A stretch of 64,000 nucleotides of DNA from Muriicola jejuensis (lineage in GTDB: Bacteria; Bacteroidota; Bacteroidia; Flavobacteriales; Flavobacteriaceae). The DNA is taken from NCBI RefSeq assembly GCF_010671595.1, contig NZ_JAABOP010000001.1, forward strand, positions 1,426,001 through 1,490,000. The letters run 5' to 3'. Made by a program: the position numbers and the translations under genes. Shown here in pieces: positions 24,094-33,562 of this stretch; position 1 is the first letter of the stretch, and each line of letters opens with the position of its first letter. The notes under the pieces were generated by a model that did not search any database, was not told the origin of the DNA, and saw nothing but the letters and a program-made list of their open reading frames with translations.

Positions 24094-25092
24094 TTACACA
24101 AAACTTTTAAATACGGTGGTTCTGAAGAGCCACTCAGAAAGCAGGAGCACACCGGCAAGGAGGATCCAGGGTCTGAATTTTTCTTCGTAATTATAATATC
24201 TGAATTCTTCTATTTCGGTTTTTTCCAATTTGTTGATCTCATCGTAGATAGCCTCCAGCTTTTGGTTGTTGGTCGCCCTGAAGTACTGGCCCCCGGTAAC
24301 CTCGGCAATCTTTTGCAGCAGGGCCTCATCGATCTCCACCTCCCTCATCCCATAGCGAAAGGTTCCATCCGCATTATAGGCGATGGGTGAAAGGGCATTC
24401 CCATTGGTGCCCAGGCCTATGGTATAGGTTTTTATCCCGAATTCAACGGCCAGATTGGAAGCCGTTTCGGGTTCTATAAACCCGGAGTTGTTTACTCCGT
24501 CGGTAAGCAGGATGATCACCTTGCTGGTCGCCTTGCTGTCCTTCAAGCGGTTTACCGCAGTGGCCAGCCCCATTCCGATGGCTGTGCCGTCTGCCAGCTG
24601 GCCATAGGTGATCTCACTGAGGGCATTGAGCACAATCCCCTTGTCACTGGTGATCGGGGTCTTGGTATAGCTTTCCCCCGCATAGGCCACCAGCCCGATA
24701 CGATCGTTGGGTCTTTCCTCTATAAACTTGGATGCCACCTCTTTCAGAGCCGCAAGGCGGTTAGGCCTGAGATCTCTTGCGAGCATACTGGAGGATACGT
24801 CTATCGCCATGACGATGTCGATACCCCTGGTGGTTTTGGTTCGGGTAGATACCTCCCTGATCTGTGGCCTGGCCATGGCCGTGATGATACACGCCAGGGC
24901 TATCAGCCGAAATGCAAACAATACAGGTTTCAAACGCGGGAGCCAATCATTCTTGGGGAAACCCTTCAAACTGGGCATCCTTAAGGCAGCCGTTTGTTCC
25001 TTGCGTTTGAAAAAATACCAGAGCGCGGCCACCGGTAGCCCCAGGAGCAACCAGAAGAACTGTGGATTTGCAAATTGTATGTTCTCAAACAT
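24094..25092 (-). CDS. batA: BatA: membrane-anchored VWA domain protein
   Basis: This 332-residue protein has an N-terminal membrane span (FFWLLLGLPVAALWYFF), a second near residue 60, a VWA domain with MIDAS motif DVSSS in VMAIDVSSSMLARDL and LLTDGVNNSG, and a C-terminal span. It begins with ATG directly against the preceding stop codon (zero gap). It is the closest paralogue of BatB in the operon. Confidence 0.92.
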   Translation of the reverse strand: MFENIQFANPQFFWLLLGLPVAALWYFFKRKEQTAALRMPSLKGFPKNDWLPRLKPVLFAFRLIALACIITAMARPQIREVSTRTKTTRGIDIVMAIDVSSSMLARDLRPNRLAALKEVASKFIEERPNDRIGLVAYAGESYTKTPITSDKGIVLNALSEITYGQLADGTAIGMGLATAVNRLKDSKATSKVIILLTDGVNNSGFIEPETASNLAVEFGIKTYTIGLGTNGNALSPIAYNADGTFRYGMREVEIDEALLQKIAEVTGGQYFRATNNQKLEAIYDEINKLEKTEIEEFRYYNYEEKFRPWILLAGVLLLSEWLFRTTVFKSFV

Positions 25093-26748
25093 CTATACCT
25101 GTATTTTTACGTCAATAGAATTGATGATACGGTCCATGATCTCTTCGGCATAGGGATCTCCTTCCTCCCAGGAAAGGACTACCTGCTGTTGGAAACCTTT
25201 TCCCCCGAAGAGGATAATGGCGTATTTACCCCTGATCCGTTCTCCTCCACTCTCATCCTGATAGATCGCACTGCCGAAAACCTTTATACCGGGCACCCCT
25301 GAGGCGGAACTGAATTCCTCCTGTTTGGTGATGATATTTCTCGCGCCCTTGTCCACAAATCCTTTCAGGATCTGATCGATGCTTTTCTGGTAATCCGGTT
25401 CCTTAGGTTCTGCCAACAATATAGAGGAAGTTCCCACGCCCAGCAGGTTGTCTGGATTATAAAAGGAAAATACCTGCTTGTCCCGGACAACGTCCTTTTC
25501 CTCAGGACTGATCTCCACCTCCTGCCGTATCAGGACGTCAGGGGCTGCGAGTTCCACAGGGGGATAGCCGTATGAGCTGGATACCCATTCGCCTTCAAGC
25601 ATGTCTTTGGAAGATCGGAAAATGAGGTTGTTCCGGACATTGTCCAGCCCGTAGTAAAATACCGTGGCGATCAATCCCAGAACGATCACGGCTGCTGTGG
25701 CCAGGGCTATCTGTACCTTTCGCCTTCGTTGTTTTCTTTTCTTCTGCTCTTCTTTATACGCAGCCTGTTCCATCAATTCTTCCTCAGTGGGCTCAGGGAT
25801 GGCCTCCTTGGTCTTGATCACGATCTGTTCTATGGCCTTGCGGTCTTCCTCAGCCCGGGAGGATTCCGGTTTTGAACGCGCGAACTTCACCAGGTCGGCC
25901 GTGTCCAGGATCCGCTTGAATTGCCGGATCGTCTCATCTTCGATCTTGAGCTCACCCGCATCCTTCATCAATTCCAGCTTGGCTATGAGCTGATCGGTGG
26001 TACTTTCCAGGGCCGAAATATGTACATCCTCCTCCAGGTAGGACCGGACGATCTCGGTTAATTCGGAATAGTATTTCTTGTATTCTTCCTGTATAATATA
26101 TTTGGAATTTTCCAGGCGTTTGAGTTCGAGCAAGGCGCGGTCGTATGGCGGAAGTAGGGCCTCTTCCTCTTCCTGACTCAGCGGCTTGCGCCTTAAGATA
26201 TACCACAGCAACACAGCGAGTAACAGCAGGGAGCCCAGAATGACCCATACATAAAAGGGAATAGAGGCGGTGTTCTTTTCCACCGGAATGAGGGGTTTGA
26301 TATCGTAGAATTCCTTGGAGACCGTATCCACCTCTATGGAGGTTACCGAAATCCTCAGGGAATCCGTAAAATATCCTTTACCGTCTATCTCTATCCTTTG
26401 GGTGGGAAGGAGGTAGTTCCCGGAATCGAACTGTGTCAGGGCATAGATCTTTTGCAGCGTCATCCTGTCTAATTGGCGCGTGGTGTCTGTCTTGAAAGCT
26501 TCCACGGTCTCCAGGGGAGAGAAGGTCTGTCCTTCTGGGAAAATCACACTGGAGGTCGAATCGGCTTCCACGGTGACCGTGAACCGGATCTGTTCACCAA
26601 TCTTGATCGCAGTGGTATCTACAGAAGTAGAGACCTTCGGCCCCTGCTGGGCCAGGGAGGAAAATGTGAGTCCCAATAGCAATACCAGGGTCCCTGCCCA
26701 TCTGCCGAGGCCTGAAAATCTATTCTCTGTAGGGTTGCACATTTTCAT
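25093..26748 (-). CDS. Bat operon membrane protein, N-terminal BatD-like
   Basis: This 551-residue protein has a signal peptide ending near SSLAQ, a BatD-like beta domain (KIGEQIRFTVTVEAD), a membrane span near 170-185, a cytoplasmic helical region with a DUF4381-like character (LLPPYDRALLELKRLENSKY), a second span near 345-365 (IALATAAVIVLGLIATVFYYG) and a long C-terminal domain of unknown fold. It occupies the usual position between the DUF58 gene and batA. The extra ~190-residue C-terminal domain is more than I would expect for a plain DUF4381 protein. Confidence 0.75.
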   Translation of the reverse strand: MKMCNPTENRFSGLGRWAGTLVLLLGLTFSSLAQQGPKVSTSVDTTAIKIGEQIRFTVTVEADSTSSVIFPEGQTFSPLETVEAFKTDTTRQLDRMTLQKIYALTQFDSGNYLLPTQRIEIDGKGYFTDSLRISVTSIEVDTVSKEFYDIKPLIPVEKNTASIPFYVWVILGSLLLLAVLLWYILRRKPLSQEEEEALLPPYDRALLELKRLENSKYIIQEEYKKYYSELTEIVRSYLEEDVHISALESTTDQLIAKLELMKDAGELKIEDETIRQFKRILDTADLVKFARSKPESSRAEEDRKAIEQIVIKTKEAIPEPTEEELMEQAAYKEEQKKRKQRRRKVQIALATAAVIVLGLIATVFYYGLDNVRNNLIFRSSKDMLEGEWVSSSYGYPPVELAAPDVLIRQEVEISPEEKDVVRDKQVFSFYNPDNLLGVGTSSILLAEPKEPDYQKSIDQILKGFVDKGARNIITKQEEFSSASGVPGIKVFGSAIYQDESGGERIRGKYAIILFGGKGFQQQVVLSWEEGDPYAEEIMDRIINSIDVKIQV

Positions 26749-26752
26749 AATA

Positions 26753-27619
26753 TCAAGCGCGTTGCTTAAAATATCCCAGTAATTTTTTTACATAACTCTC
26801 ATCCACCCTGCATTGCAGGATTCCCGCACCCGACTTGGTAAATGCGTTCCTGAAATAATCCACCCTCTCCCTGTAATGGGCCTCGTAGGCCCTTCTTACC
26901 TGTTTGGATGAGGTATTCACCAGGTGGAATTCCCCCGATTCGGCGTCCTGCATCTGTACCATCCCGAGGTTGATCATGTGTTCTTCCTTCGGATCGTACA
27001 CGCGGATCCCCGTTACATCGTGCTTGTTCCCCACGATCTTGAGGGTGTGTTCGTACTCCTCCATCAGAAAGTCTGAAAGGACGAATACGATGGCCCTTTT
27101 CTTCATGACATTCGAGAGGTATTTCAGGGCCTCACTGAGGTCGGTTTTTTTGCTTTTGGGGTGAAATTCCAGCAATTCGCGAATGATTCGAAGCACATGG
27201 CTTTTCCCTTTTTTAGGCGGGATGAACAATTCCACCTCGTCCGAGAACATGATCATGCCAACTTTGTCATTATTCTGCAGGGCAGAAAAGGCCAGGGTGG
27301 CCGAGATCTCCGTGATCACCTCTTTCTTGAACTGGTTCACAGTACCGAAATGCTCGGACCCACTCACGTCGATTAGGAGCATCAGGGTGAGTTCACGCTC
27401 CTCCTCGAAGACCTTGACAAAAGGTTCGTTATACCGGGCAGTCACGTTCCAGTCGATCGACCTCACGTCATCCCCGTACTGGTATTGGCGGACCTCACTG
27501 AAGGTCATCCCACGCCCCTTGAAGGTGGAGTGGTACTCTCCTCCGAAAATATGATCAGACAACCGACGGGTCTTGATCTCGATCTTCCGAACTTTCTTCA
27601 GTAATTCCTTGGTATCCAT
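26753..27619 (-). CDS. DUF58 domain protein of the MoxR/Bat operon
   Basis: This 288-residue cytoplasmic protein has the DUF58 signature SDHIFGGEYHSTFKGRGM followed by EVRQYQYGDDVRSIDWNVTARYNEPFVK. A VWA-like fold follows (LMLLIDVSGSEHFGT, with DxSGS). DUF58 proteins accompany MoxR ATPases and are thought to be partners or substrates in assembling metal-dependent complexes. It lies 63 bases after moxR and 4 bases ahead of the next gene. Confidence 0.92.
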   Translation of the reverse strand: MDTKELLKKVRKIEIKTRRLSDHIFGGEYHSTFKGRGMTFSEVRQYQYGDDVRSIDWNVTARYNEPFVKVFEEERELTLMLLIDVSGSEHFGTVNQFKKEVITEISATLAFSALQNNDKVGMIMFSDEVELFIPPKKGKSHVLRIIRELLEFHPKSKKTDLSEALKYLSNVMKKRAIVFVLSDFLMEEYEHTLKIVGNKHDVTGIRVYDPKEEHMINLGMVQMQDAESGEFHLVNTSSKQVRRAYEAHYRERVDYFRNAFTKSGAGILQCRVDESYVKKLLGYFKQRA

Positions 27620-27682
27620 AGGTTCAAGTTTGAGCAGGAGGGTTCAAAAGCAGGCTTTGAACGAAATTTACGCCTTGAACTG

Positions 27683-28684
27683 TTAGGGTACTTCAATCTC
27701 GTTTACGATGCGATTGATGATCTCTTCAGAAGTAATGCTCTCTGCTTCTGCCTCGTAGGTGATCCCTATTCGGTGCCGCAGTACGTCATGGATGACGGCC
27801 CTGACGTCCTCCGGGACCACATATCCCCTTCTCTTGATGAAGGCATAACATTTGGCCGCTATGGCAAGGTTGATACTACCTCTGGGGGATGCCCCGAAGC
27901 TGATCAGCGGCTTGAGGTTCTCCAGGTCATATTTTTCCGGGTACCGGGTGGCGAAGACCAGGTCCAGGATATATTTTTCGATCTTCTCATCCATATACAC
28001 CTCCCTCACAGCCTTCTGTGCGTCCAGGATCTGTTTGAGACTTACCACCGGTTTTACCGTTTCGTATGCCCCGTTGAGGTTTTGACGGATGATTAGCTGC
28101 TCCTCTGTCATCTTGGGATAGTCGATGACGGTCTTGAGCATAAACCGGTCTATCTGAGCTTCCGGCAGGGGGTAGGTTCCTTCCTGTTCTATGGGGTTTT
28201 GAGTAGCCATTACCAGGAAAGGGGGATCCAGGGGAAAGGTCTCGTCCCCTATAGTCACCTGCCGTTCCTGCATGGCTTCCAGCAAGGCAGATTGTACTTT
28301 GGCCGGAGCCCGGTTGATCTCATCTGCAAGGACAAAATTGGCGAAGATGGGTCCCTTCTTGATAGAGAAATCATTCGCTTTGATATTGTAGATCAGTGTA
28401 CCAACCACATCGGCCGGGAGCAGATCAGGAGTGAACTGTATTCGGCTGAAACTTCCTTTGACCGCTTTGGCCAGGGTGTTAATCGCCAGGGTCTTGGCCA
28501 GTCCGGGTACCCCTTCCAACAGGATATGACCCTGTCCCAAAAGGCCTATCAGCAACCGTTCCGTCATCCGCTTTTGTCCTACGATGACCTTGTTCATCTC
28601 CATCATCAGCAGGTCTATAAATGCGCTTTCCCTGGCAATCTTCTCATTTACCGCACTTATATCTACCGTGTTATTCTCTTCCAT
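27683..28684 (-). CDS. MoxR-family AAA+ ATPase
   Basis: This 333-residue AAA+ ATPase has Walker A GVPGLAKT (~77-84) and Walker B VLADEINRAPAK, followed by the sensor region ATQNPIEQEGTYPLPEAQIDRF typical of MoxR. It is the first gene of the Bat operon and probably acts as a chaperone-like ATPase on the VWA proteins encoded downstream. It diverges from the aldo/keto reductase gene across 156 bases. No consensus promoter was recognised for it. Confidence 0.94.
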   Translation of the reverse strand: MEENNTVDISAVNEKIARESAFIDLLMMEMNKVIVGQKRMTERLLIGLLGQGHILLEGVPGLAKTLAINTLAKAVKGSFSRIQFTPDLLPADVVGTLIYNIKANDFSIKKGPIFANFVLADEINRAPAKVQSALLEAMQERQVTIGDETFPLDPPFLVMATQNPIEQEGTYPLPEAQIDRFMLKTVIDYPKMTEEQLIIRQNLNGAYETVKPVVSLKQILDAQKAVREVYMDEKIEKYILDLVFATRYPEKYDLENLKPLISFGASPRGSINLAIAAKCYAFIKRRGYVVPEDVRAVIHDVLRHRIGITYEAEAESITSEEIINRIVNEIEVP

Positions 28685-28840
28685 ACATTGATTTTTATCA
28701 GTTGTTTATTTATCCCTTGGTTGAAAGGCTTTGCAAATTCAAAATTTATTCATTTACAGCCTGTTAACGATTGGTTAAAAATTGCGGGAACCCCAAGTTT
28801 TATGATGTTTTTAAGGGATTTTTAGTAATTTCACCTGCCT

Positions 28841-29716
28841 ATGAAAACACTAGCAAATTTCTCCAGGATCATAGCCGGAACTATGACCTGGGGAGCATGG
28901 GGAAAGAAACTCTCCAAGCAGGAGATGATCACCCTGATGAACCATTGTCTTGAAACTGGCGTGACGACCTTTGATCATGCGGATATCTACGGGGGTTACG
29001 GCAATGAGGAAGAGTTCGGCAATGCCTACGCTTTCAGCAAAATCCCAAGGGAAGACATACAGCTGATCACCAAATGCGGGATACAGTATCTGACCAAAGC
29101 CAGGGACAATAAGGTAAAACATTATGAGTATTCAGAGGAATACATCATCTGGTCTGCCGAGCGATCCCTGGAGAAACTCTGCACAGACTACGTAGACCTG
29201 CTTCTTCTCCACAGACCCAGTCCGCTTATGGACCCCGAACCTATCGCAAGGGCCGTTGAACAACTTCTGAAAAGTGGAAAGATACGCTCTTTCGGAGTTT
29301 CCAATTTCACCCCTTCCCAGATCGCCATGCTGGAAACTGCAATACCCGTGGAGTCCAACCAGGTGGAATGTTCCCTGACTGCTGAAGGGGTCATGTATGA
29401 CGGGACCCTGGATGATTGTATCGCGAACAAGAGGATGGCCATGGCCTGGTCTCCCCTGGGCTCTTATTTCCGTGAGGACAATCATAAGACCAAAAGGATC
29501 AGGGAGGCACTACAGCCCATGAAGGTAAGGTATTCGGCCTCTGAAGACCAGTTGATCCTCGCCTGGCTGATGAAGCATCCGGCAAAGATCTATCCCGTGA
29601 TCGGGACTTCCAACGCCGGCAGAATAACCGATTCCCTGCGAGCAGTAGAGATATCCCTGGACCTCGAAGACTGGTTTATTTTGCTTCAGGCCTCACAGGG
29701 GCATGAGGTTCCCTAA
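28841..29716 (+). CDS. aldo/keto reductase
   Basis: This 291-residue NADPH-dependent oxidoreductase has the TIM-barrel AKR motifs: FDHADIYGGYGNEEEFG with the catalytic Asp/Tyr, LITKCGIQ with the Lys, and LLLLHRPSPLMDP with the His. SFGVSNFTPSQI and PVIGTSNAGRITDSL contact the cofactor. It is closest in style to the YdhF group. Substrate unknown. It is followed 8 bases later by an SDR gene and then an AlbA-type gene, probably one transcript. Confidence 0.92.
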   Translation: MKTLANFSRIIAGTMTWGAWGKKLSKQEMITLMNHCLETGVTTFDHADIYGGYGNEEEFGNAYAFSKIPREDIQLITKCGIQYLTKARDNKVKHYEYSEEYIIWSAERSLEKLCTDYVDLLLLHRPSPLMDPEPIARAVEQLLKSGKIRSFGVSNFTPSQIAMLETAIPVESNQVECSLTAEGVMYDGTLDDCIANKRMAMAWSPLGSYFREDNHKTKRIREALQPMKVRYSASEDQLILAWLMKHPAKIYPVIGTSNAGRITDSLRAVEISLDLEDWFILLQASQGHEVP

Positions 29717-29724
29717 AGGCAGGT

Positions 29725-30492
29725 ATGATGAACAAGAAAAGGAAAATAGCATTTATTACAGGGGCGACCAGTGGCATTGGAAAGGCCACCGCCGAGGTTT
29801 TTGCGTCCCACGGTATCTCCCTGGTAATTTGCGGGAGGAGGCAGGCCCAACTCAACGCCCTCCGGAAGGAATTGGGAGGGATTACAGAAGTACATACCCT
29901 GAATTTCGACGTACGGGACAAGGACGTGGTAGCCGATGCTGTTCAGTCCCTTCCCAAGGAATTTGCAGATATAGACATCCTGGTGAACAACGCGGGCAAT
30001 GCGCACGGACTGGATCCTATTCAAAAAGGGGATCTGGCCGACTGGGATGCGATGATCGATATCAACGTAAAGGGATTGCTCTATGTATCAAAAGCGATCC
30101 TCCCTGGGATGATCTCCCGAAAGAGCGGTCATATTATCAATATCGGTTCCACGGCTGGAAAGGAAGTGTATCCTAACGGGAACGTGTATTGCGCGAGTAA
30201 ACATGCGGTGGATGCGATCAACCAGGGGATGAGGCTCGACCTGAACGAGTACGGGATACGGGTGGGTGCCGTAAATCCCGGCCTGGTGGAAACCGAATTC
30301 AGCGAGGTGAGGTTCAAGGGCGACCTCGAGAGGGCAAAGAAGGTCTACAAGGGATACCAGCCACTAAAACCCGAGGACATCGCAGATATCATCTACTTTG
30401 TGATCACCCGACCCTACCATGTGAATATTGCTGACCTTGTGGTGATGCCCACCGCCCAGGCGAGCAGTACGATTGTGAAGAAAGAAGCATGA
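29725..30492 (+). CDS. short-chain dehydrogenase (YdfG-like)
   Basis: This 255-residue classical SDR has the cofactor motif TGATSGIGKAT (TGxxxGIG), NNAG in ILVNNAGNAHG, and the catalytic Ser-Tyr-Lys as NIGSTAGKEVYPNGNVYCASKHAV. It resembles YdfG-type 3-hydroxy acid/serine dehydrogenases, which reduce malonic semialdehyde or oxidise L-allo-threonine/serine. Specificity is not certain. Two adjacent ATGs are possible starts. Its stop overlaps the next gene's ATG by four bases. Confidence 0.92.
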   Translation: MMNKKRKIAFITGATSGIGKATAEVFASHGISLVICGRRQAQLNALRKELGGITEVHTLNFDVRDKDVVADAVQSLPKEFADIDILVNNAGNAHGLDPIQKGDLADWDAMIDINVKGLLYVSKAILPGMISRKSGHIINIGSTAGKEVYPNGNVYCASKHAVDAINQGMRLDLNEYGIRVGAVNPGLVETEFSEVRFKGDLERAKKVYKGYQPLKPEDIADIIYFVITRPYHVNIADLVVMPTAQASSTIVKKEA

Positions 30493-31625
30493 TCAATAAA
30501 CGCCTTCTGGTAAAGAACCTGTTGGCCCACAATGACGAGAATAGCTTTTACGACAAGAAGCGGTTCATAGACATTGGGCAGAGGGAAGGGAAGGCGAAGT
30601 TTTTAAAGCACGTCTGTGCCCTGGCCAACAGCAATCCCAGAAACCATTCTTTTATTGTCATAGGGGTTGAGGATGAGGATAACAAGATCGTAGGAGTCGA
30701 TTTTTTCGACGACAGCAAGATCCAGAACCTGGTCAATGCCTACCTGGACAACCCCCCATTGATCTCCTATGAAAATATCCCCTTTCCACATCTCCCCGAA
30801 GGAAAGGTAGTAGGACTTGTGACCATCAAATCGAACGGCAAGGTCTGTGCCCTGAGGAAGAACATCTGGAAGTACTACGGGGGTGCGGTCTTTTTTCGCG
30901 AGGGGAGTATCAGCATGCCCAAGGCTTTTGACATCGAACTCAAGGACCTCAATTCGGACATGGTCTCCACCATAGAACAGCACGCCCGGAACAACATTGA
31001 ACTTACCCTGGACGGGGTGATCGATTTTATCAACCACCGCCACAAGGACCTCAGCAGCAGCTACAAGGTGTTTAAGGAACAATTTGTGATCTGCTGGGCC
31101 GGAAACAAAAAGGTGGTCAAGGATCAAACCTATTATTCCAGGGTAGACATCGAATTGATCAACGAGCAGGTAAAACTCTTCTACTCAGCGCTGGATGAGA
31201 TCACCATCGTGATCACGGAAGAAACCTTTGCCATCACCGAATACGTACATTTGGGCCTCGGCAAGGAAAAGCGCTATTACCCCCTCGAAGAGGTGGCGAT
31301 CACCTTCCAGGACAACGGAACCTATCAGATACAGAGCGAATTGATCTTTGAGCCCCCTCGCTACGACCGGAAGACACTCTACCACATCTTAAACACCAAT
31401 AACACTCTGTTACAAAAACTCCAAAAGAACCTCAGGCTCAACAAGGCAGACACGGCCGACCTTAAACTGGCACCGGCCACCTATCTTTTGTGCTATCTGA
31501 ACGGCTTCGAAGAGGCAAAGGACCATATGGAGACCCTCAAGGAGCTTGTGAAAACCAGGGACCGTGAGACGTACAACAACCTGAAGGAATCCCAAAGGAT
31601 CCTCAGGAAGGTGAGGTACAGTTAA
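30489..31625 (+). CDS. AlbA_2 (Schlafen-type AAA_4) domain protein
   Basis: This 378-residue protein has an N-terminal AlbA_2/Schlafen-like fold over ~10-150: IDIGQREGKAKFLKHVCALANSNP, then SFIVIGVEDEDNKIVGVD and a later FFREGSISMP, the conserved FxRxGSxxxP-like element. The C-terminal ~220 residues match no family I know. Such proteins are often annotated as ATP-binding or DNA-binding regulators. The start overlaps the SDR stop (ATGA) and the end overlaps the convergent amylosucrase gene by four bases. Confidence 0.78.
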   Translation: MINKRLLVKNLLAHNDENSFYDKKRFIDIGQREGKAKFLKHVCALANSNPRNHSFIVIGVEDEDNKIVGVDFFDDSKIQNLVNAYLDNPPLISYENIPFPHLPEGKVVGLVTIKSNGKVCALRKNIWKYYGGAVFFREGSISMPKAFDIELKDLNSDMVSTIEQHARNNIELTLDGVIDFINHRHKDLSSSYKVFKEQFVICWAGNKKVVKDQTYYSRVDIELINEQVKLFYSALDEITIVITEETFAITEYVHLGLGKEKRYYPLEEVAITFQDNGTYQIQSELIFEPPRYDRKTLYHILNTNNTLLQKLQKNLRLNKADTADLKLAPATYLLCYLNGFEEAKDHMETLKELVKTRDRETYNNLKESQRILRKVRYS

Positions 31626-33562
31626 GGTTTAGTAAGCCAAATAAGTTCGTAGGGTTGTACCTCTACGAGTCCGCTTGAAAGCTTCCAATCTCCTTCCCGA
31701 AGGAGATCTTTCAGGTTCCCATCCCTGAGGTATCCCAGGCGGTGGAGCAAATGGGTATCGAGAAGCTGGGGATGTTCATCGAAGTTTGTGATCACGAGCA
31801 CGCCTCTACCTTCCTTGCCCGTGCGTTCGTATACGAAAAGGTGGGGATTTGCAGGGTCGTGGATTTCCAGGTTGTTATGGTCCGCGAATACGCCCTTCTT
31901 TTTCCTGAGGGCGATCATCTTCTTAATGCCTGCAAATATCCTGGACGAGGGTCTTTCCTGATCCTTCAGTTGGGAAACGGCTTCCCAGTTGTGTCTGGGG
32001 CGGTTTACCCATCGGCTGTCATTTCGCTTGTGTGGATCTTCCAGGTACGAATAATCATTGAGGGACCCGAGTTCATCCCCTGCGTAAATCAGGGGAATAC
32101 CCCCAAAAGAGAGGATGATGCCATGCAACATCAGTATCTTCTTCAGGGAAATCTCCACGCCTTCGGGATCACTGTTTCGCATCGCTTTTTCAAGCCCCAG
32201 GAGGGAGGCGCAACTTCCCGTGATGCGGCTGTCTCCCGTAGCCGGATTTTCCATGAACTTGTACCCCATGGCCGGGCTCCATTCAAGCCCCTGGCAGTAA
32301 TAATTGATCAGAAAACTCCGGTGCATCCAGGGGTCGAGTCCCAATTGGGCGATGTAGCCGTCATCCAGACCCAGGCCAATATCGTCATGGCAGCGCAGGT
32401 AATTGATCCAGGTGGCAGTGTCCGGCTTCTTGGGTACACTTTTCAGGGATTTCTGCAGGAGCAGAGTCTTCTTTGTAGCGATTGAGTTCCAGAGAAGGGA
32501 CATGAGAGAGGCATTGTAGGCGATTTCGCATTCATTCCCTTCCAGGTCCCCTTCCCCGAAATACTTGACGATGTCATGGGGAGATACAATGGCCTCTGCG
32601 AGGAACACCACCCCCGGGGCAATTACCTGCAGGCACATCCTGAAAAGGGAGATGAGTTTGTGAGCTTCCGGCAGGTTCTGGGAGATGGTGCCTATTTTCT
32701 TCCACAGAAAAGCCAGGGCATCGAAGCGAACGACATCTACTCCGCTGTTCACCATATCCACCAGGTTGGTCAGCATTTCTGTGAATACCCTGGGATTGGT
32801 GTAATTCAAGTCCCACTGATAGGAATTAAAAACTGTCATCACCCATTTGGATATCTCCGGCCTGTAGGTAAAATTCCCCGGGGAAGTTGAGGGAAATACT
32901 TCAGGGAGGGTGGCCTCGAAGGCGTCGGGCACAGTCCTGTCCGGATACATATAGTAAAAGTTCTGATAGGTGGTATCTCCACTGAGGGCTTTTTTAGCCC
33001 AGGGGTATTCATCGGAGGTGTGATTCACCACGAAGTCGAGCATGAGGTACATCCCGTGCTCCCTTAATTTAGCGGTGAGTTCGAGGAGGGATTTCTTGTT
33101 TCCGTACCTGGGATCTACCGCCGTGTAGCTGTTGACGGCATATCCGCCGTCATTCTCTCCCTTTGGCCTTTTGGTGATGGGCATCAGGTGAAGGAAGTTC
33201 ACCCCCAGTTCCTCAAAATACGGGATCTTTTCCTGCACGCCTTTGAGGTTGTCGTTGAAGAGATCCACGTAGAGTTGCATCCCCGTGATCTTATGGGATT
33301 GGTGCCAGTCTCCTGCTTTCAGCAACTGCAGGTCACGGAGTCTTAATTCTTCAGGCCTTTTCTCGAACAGTTTCTCGAGCAATCCGGGCAACTTTTTCCT
33401 GTATAAGTCGTGTTCCGTCTCCGGATACAGTGTTCGGAAGAGACCCTGGATCAAAGGGAGGTTGGTTTCCAGGCGTTTTTTAAAAAGCGACAGGGGATGA
33501 ACATTCTGAAGATCCCGCAATTCCTTTGAGGCCAGCTTTTTGTGGAGGGCCGTTTGGTTCAT
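31622..33562 (-). CDS. amylosucrase (GH13_4)
   Basis: This 646-residue GH13 enzyme should transfer glucose from sucrose onto a growing alpha-1,4-glucan, releasing fructose. Diagnostic stretches are GGYAVNSYTAVDPRYGN, DFVVNHTSDEYPWA, the nucleophile region GVDVVRFDALAFLWKKIGT, the acid/base Glu in VVFLAEAIVSPHD, and YLRCHDDIGLGLDD, which is typical of amylosucrase. There is no signal peptide, so it is cytoplasmic. Its start overlaps the fructokinase stop by four bases. That coupling fits a sucrose pathway. Confidence 0.88.
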   Translation of the reverse strand: MNQTALHKKLASKELRDLQNVHPLSLFKKRLETNLPLIQGLFRTLYPETEHDLYRKKLPGLLEKLFEKRPEELRLRDLQLLKAGDWHQSHKITGMQLYVDLFNDNLKGVQEKIPYFEELGVNFLHLMPITKRPKGENDGGYAVNSYTAVDPRYGNKKSLLELTAKLREHGMYLMLDFVVNHTSDEYPWAKKALSGDTTYQNFYYMYPDRTVPDAFEATLPEVFPSTSPGNFTYRPEISKWVMTVFNSYQWDLNYTNPRVFTEMLTNLVDMVNSGVDVVRFDALAFLWKKIGTISQNLPEAHKLISLFRMCLQVIAPGVVFLAEAIVSPHDIVKYFGEGDLEGNECEIAYNASLMSLLWNSIATKKTLLLQKSLKSVPKKPDTATWINYLRCHDDIGLGLDDGYIAQLGLDPWMHRSFLINYYCQGLEWSPAMGYKFMENPATGDSRITGSCASLLGLEKAMRNSDPEGVEISLKKILMLHGIILSFGGIPLIYAGDELGSLNDYSYLEDPHKRNDSRWVNRPRHNWEAVSQLKDQERPSSRIFAGIKKMIALRKKKGVFADHNNLEIHDPANPHLFVYERTGKEGRGVLVITNFDEHPQLLDTHLLHRLGYLRDGNLKDLLREGDWKLSSGLVEVQPYELIWLTKP

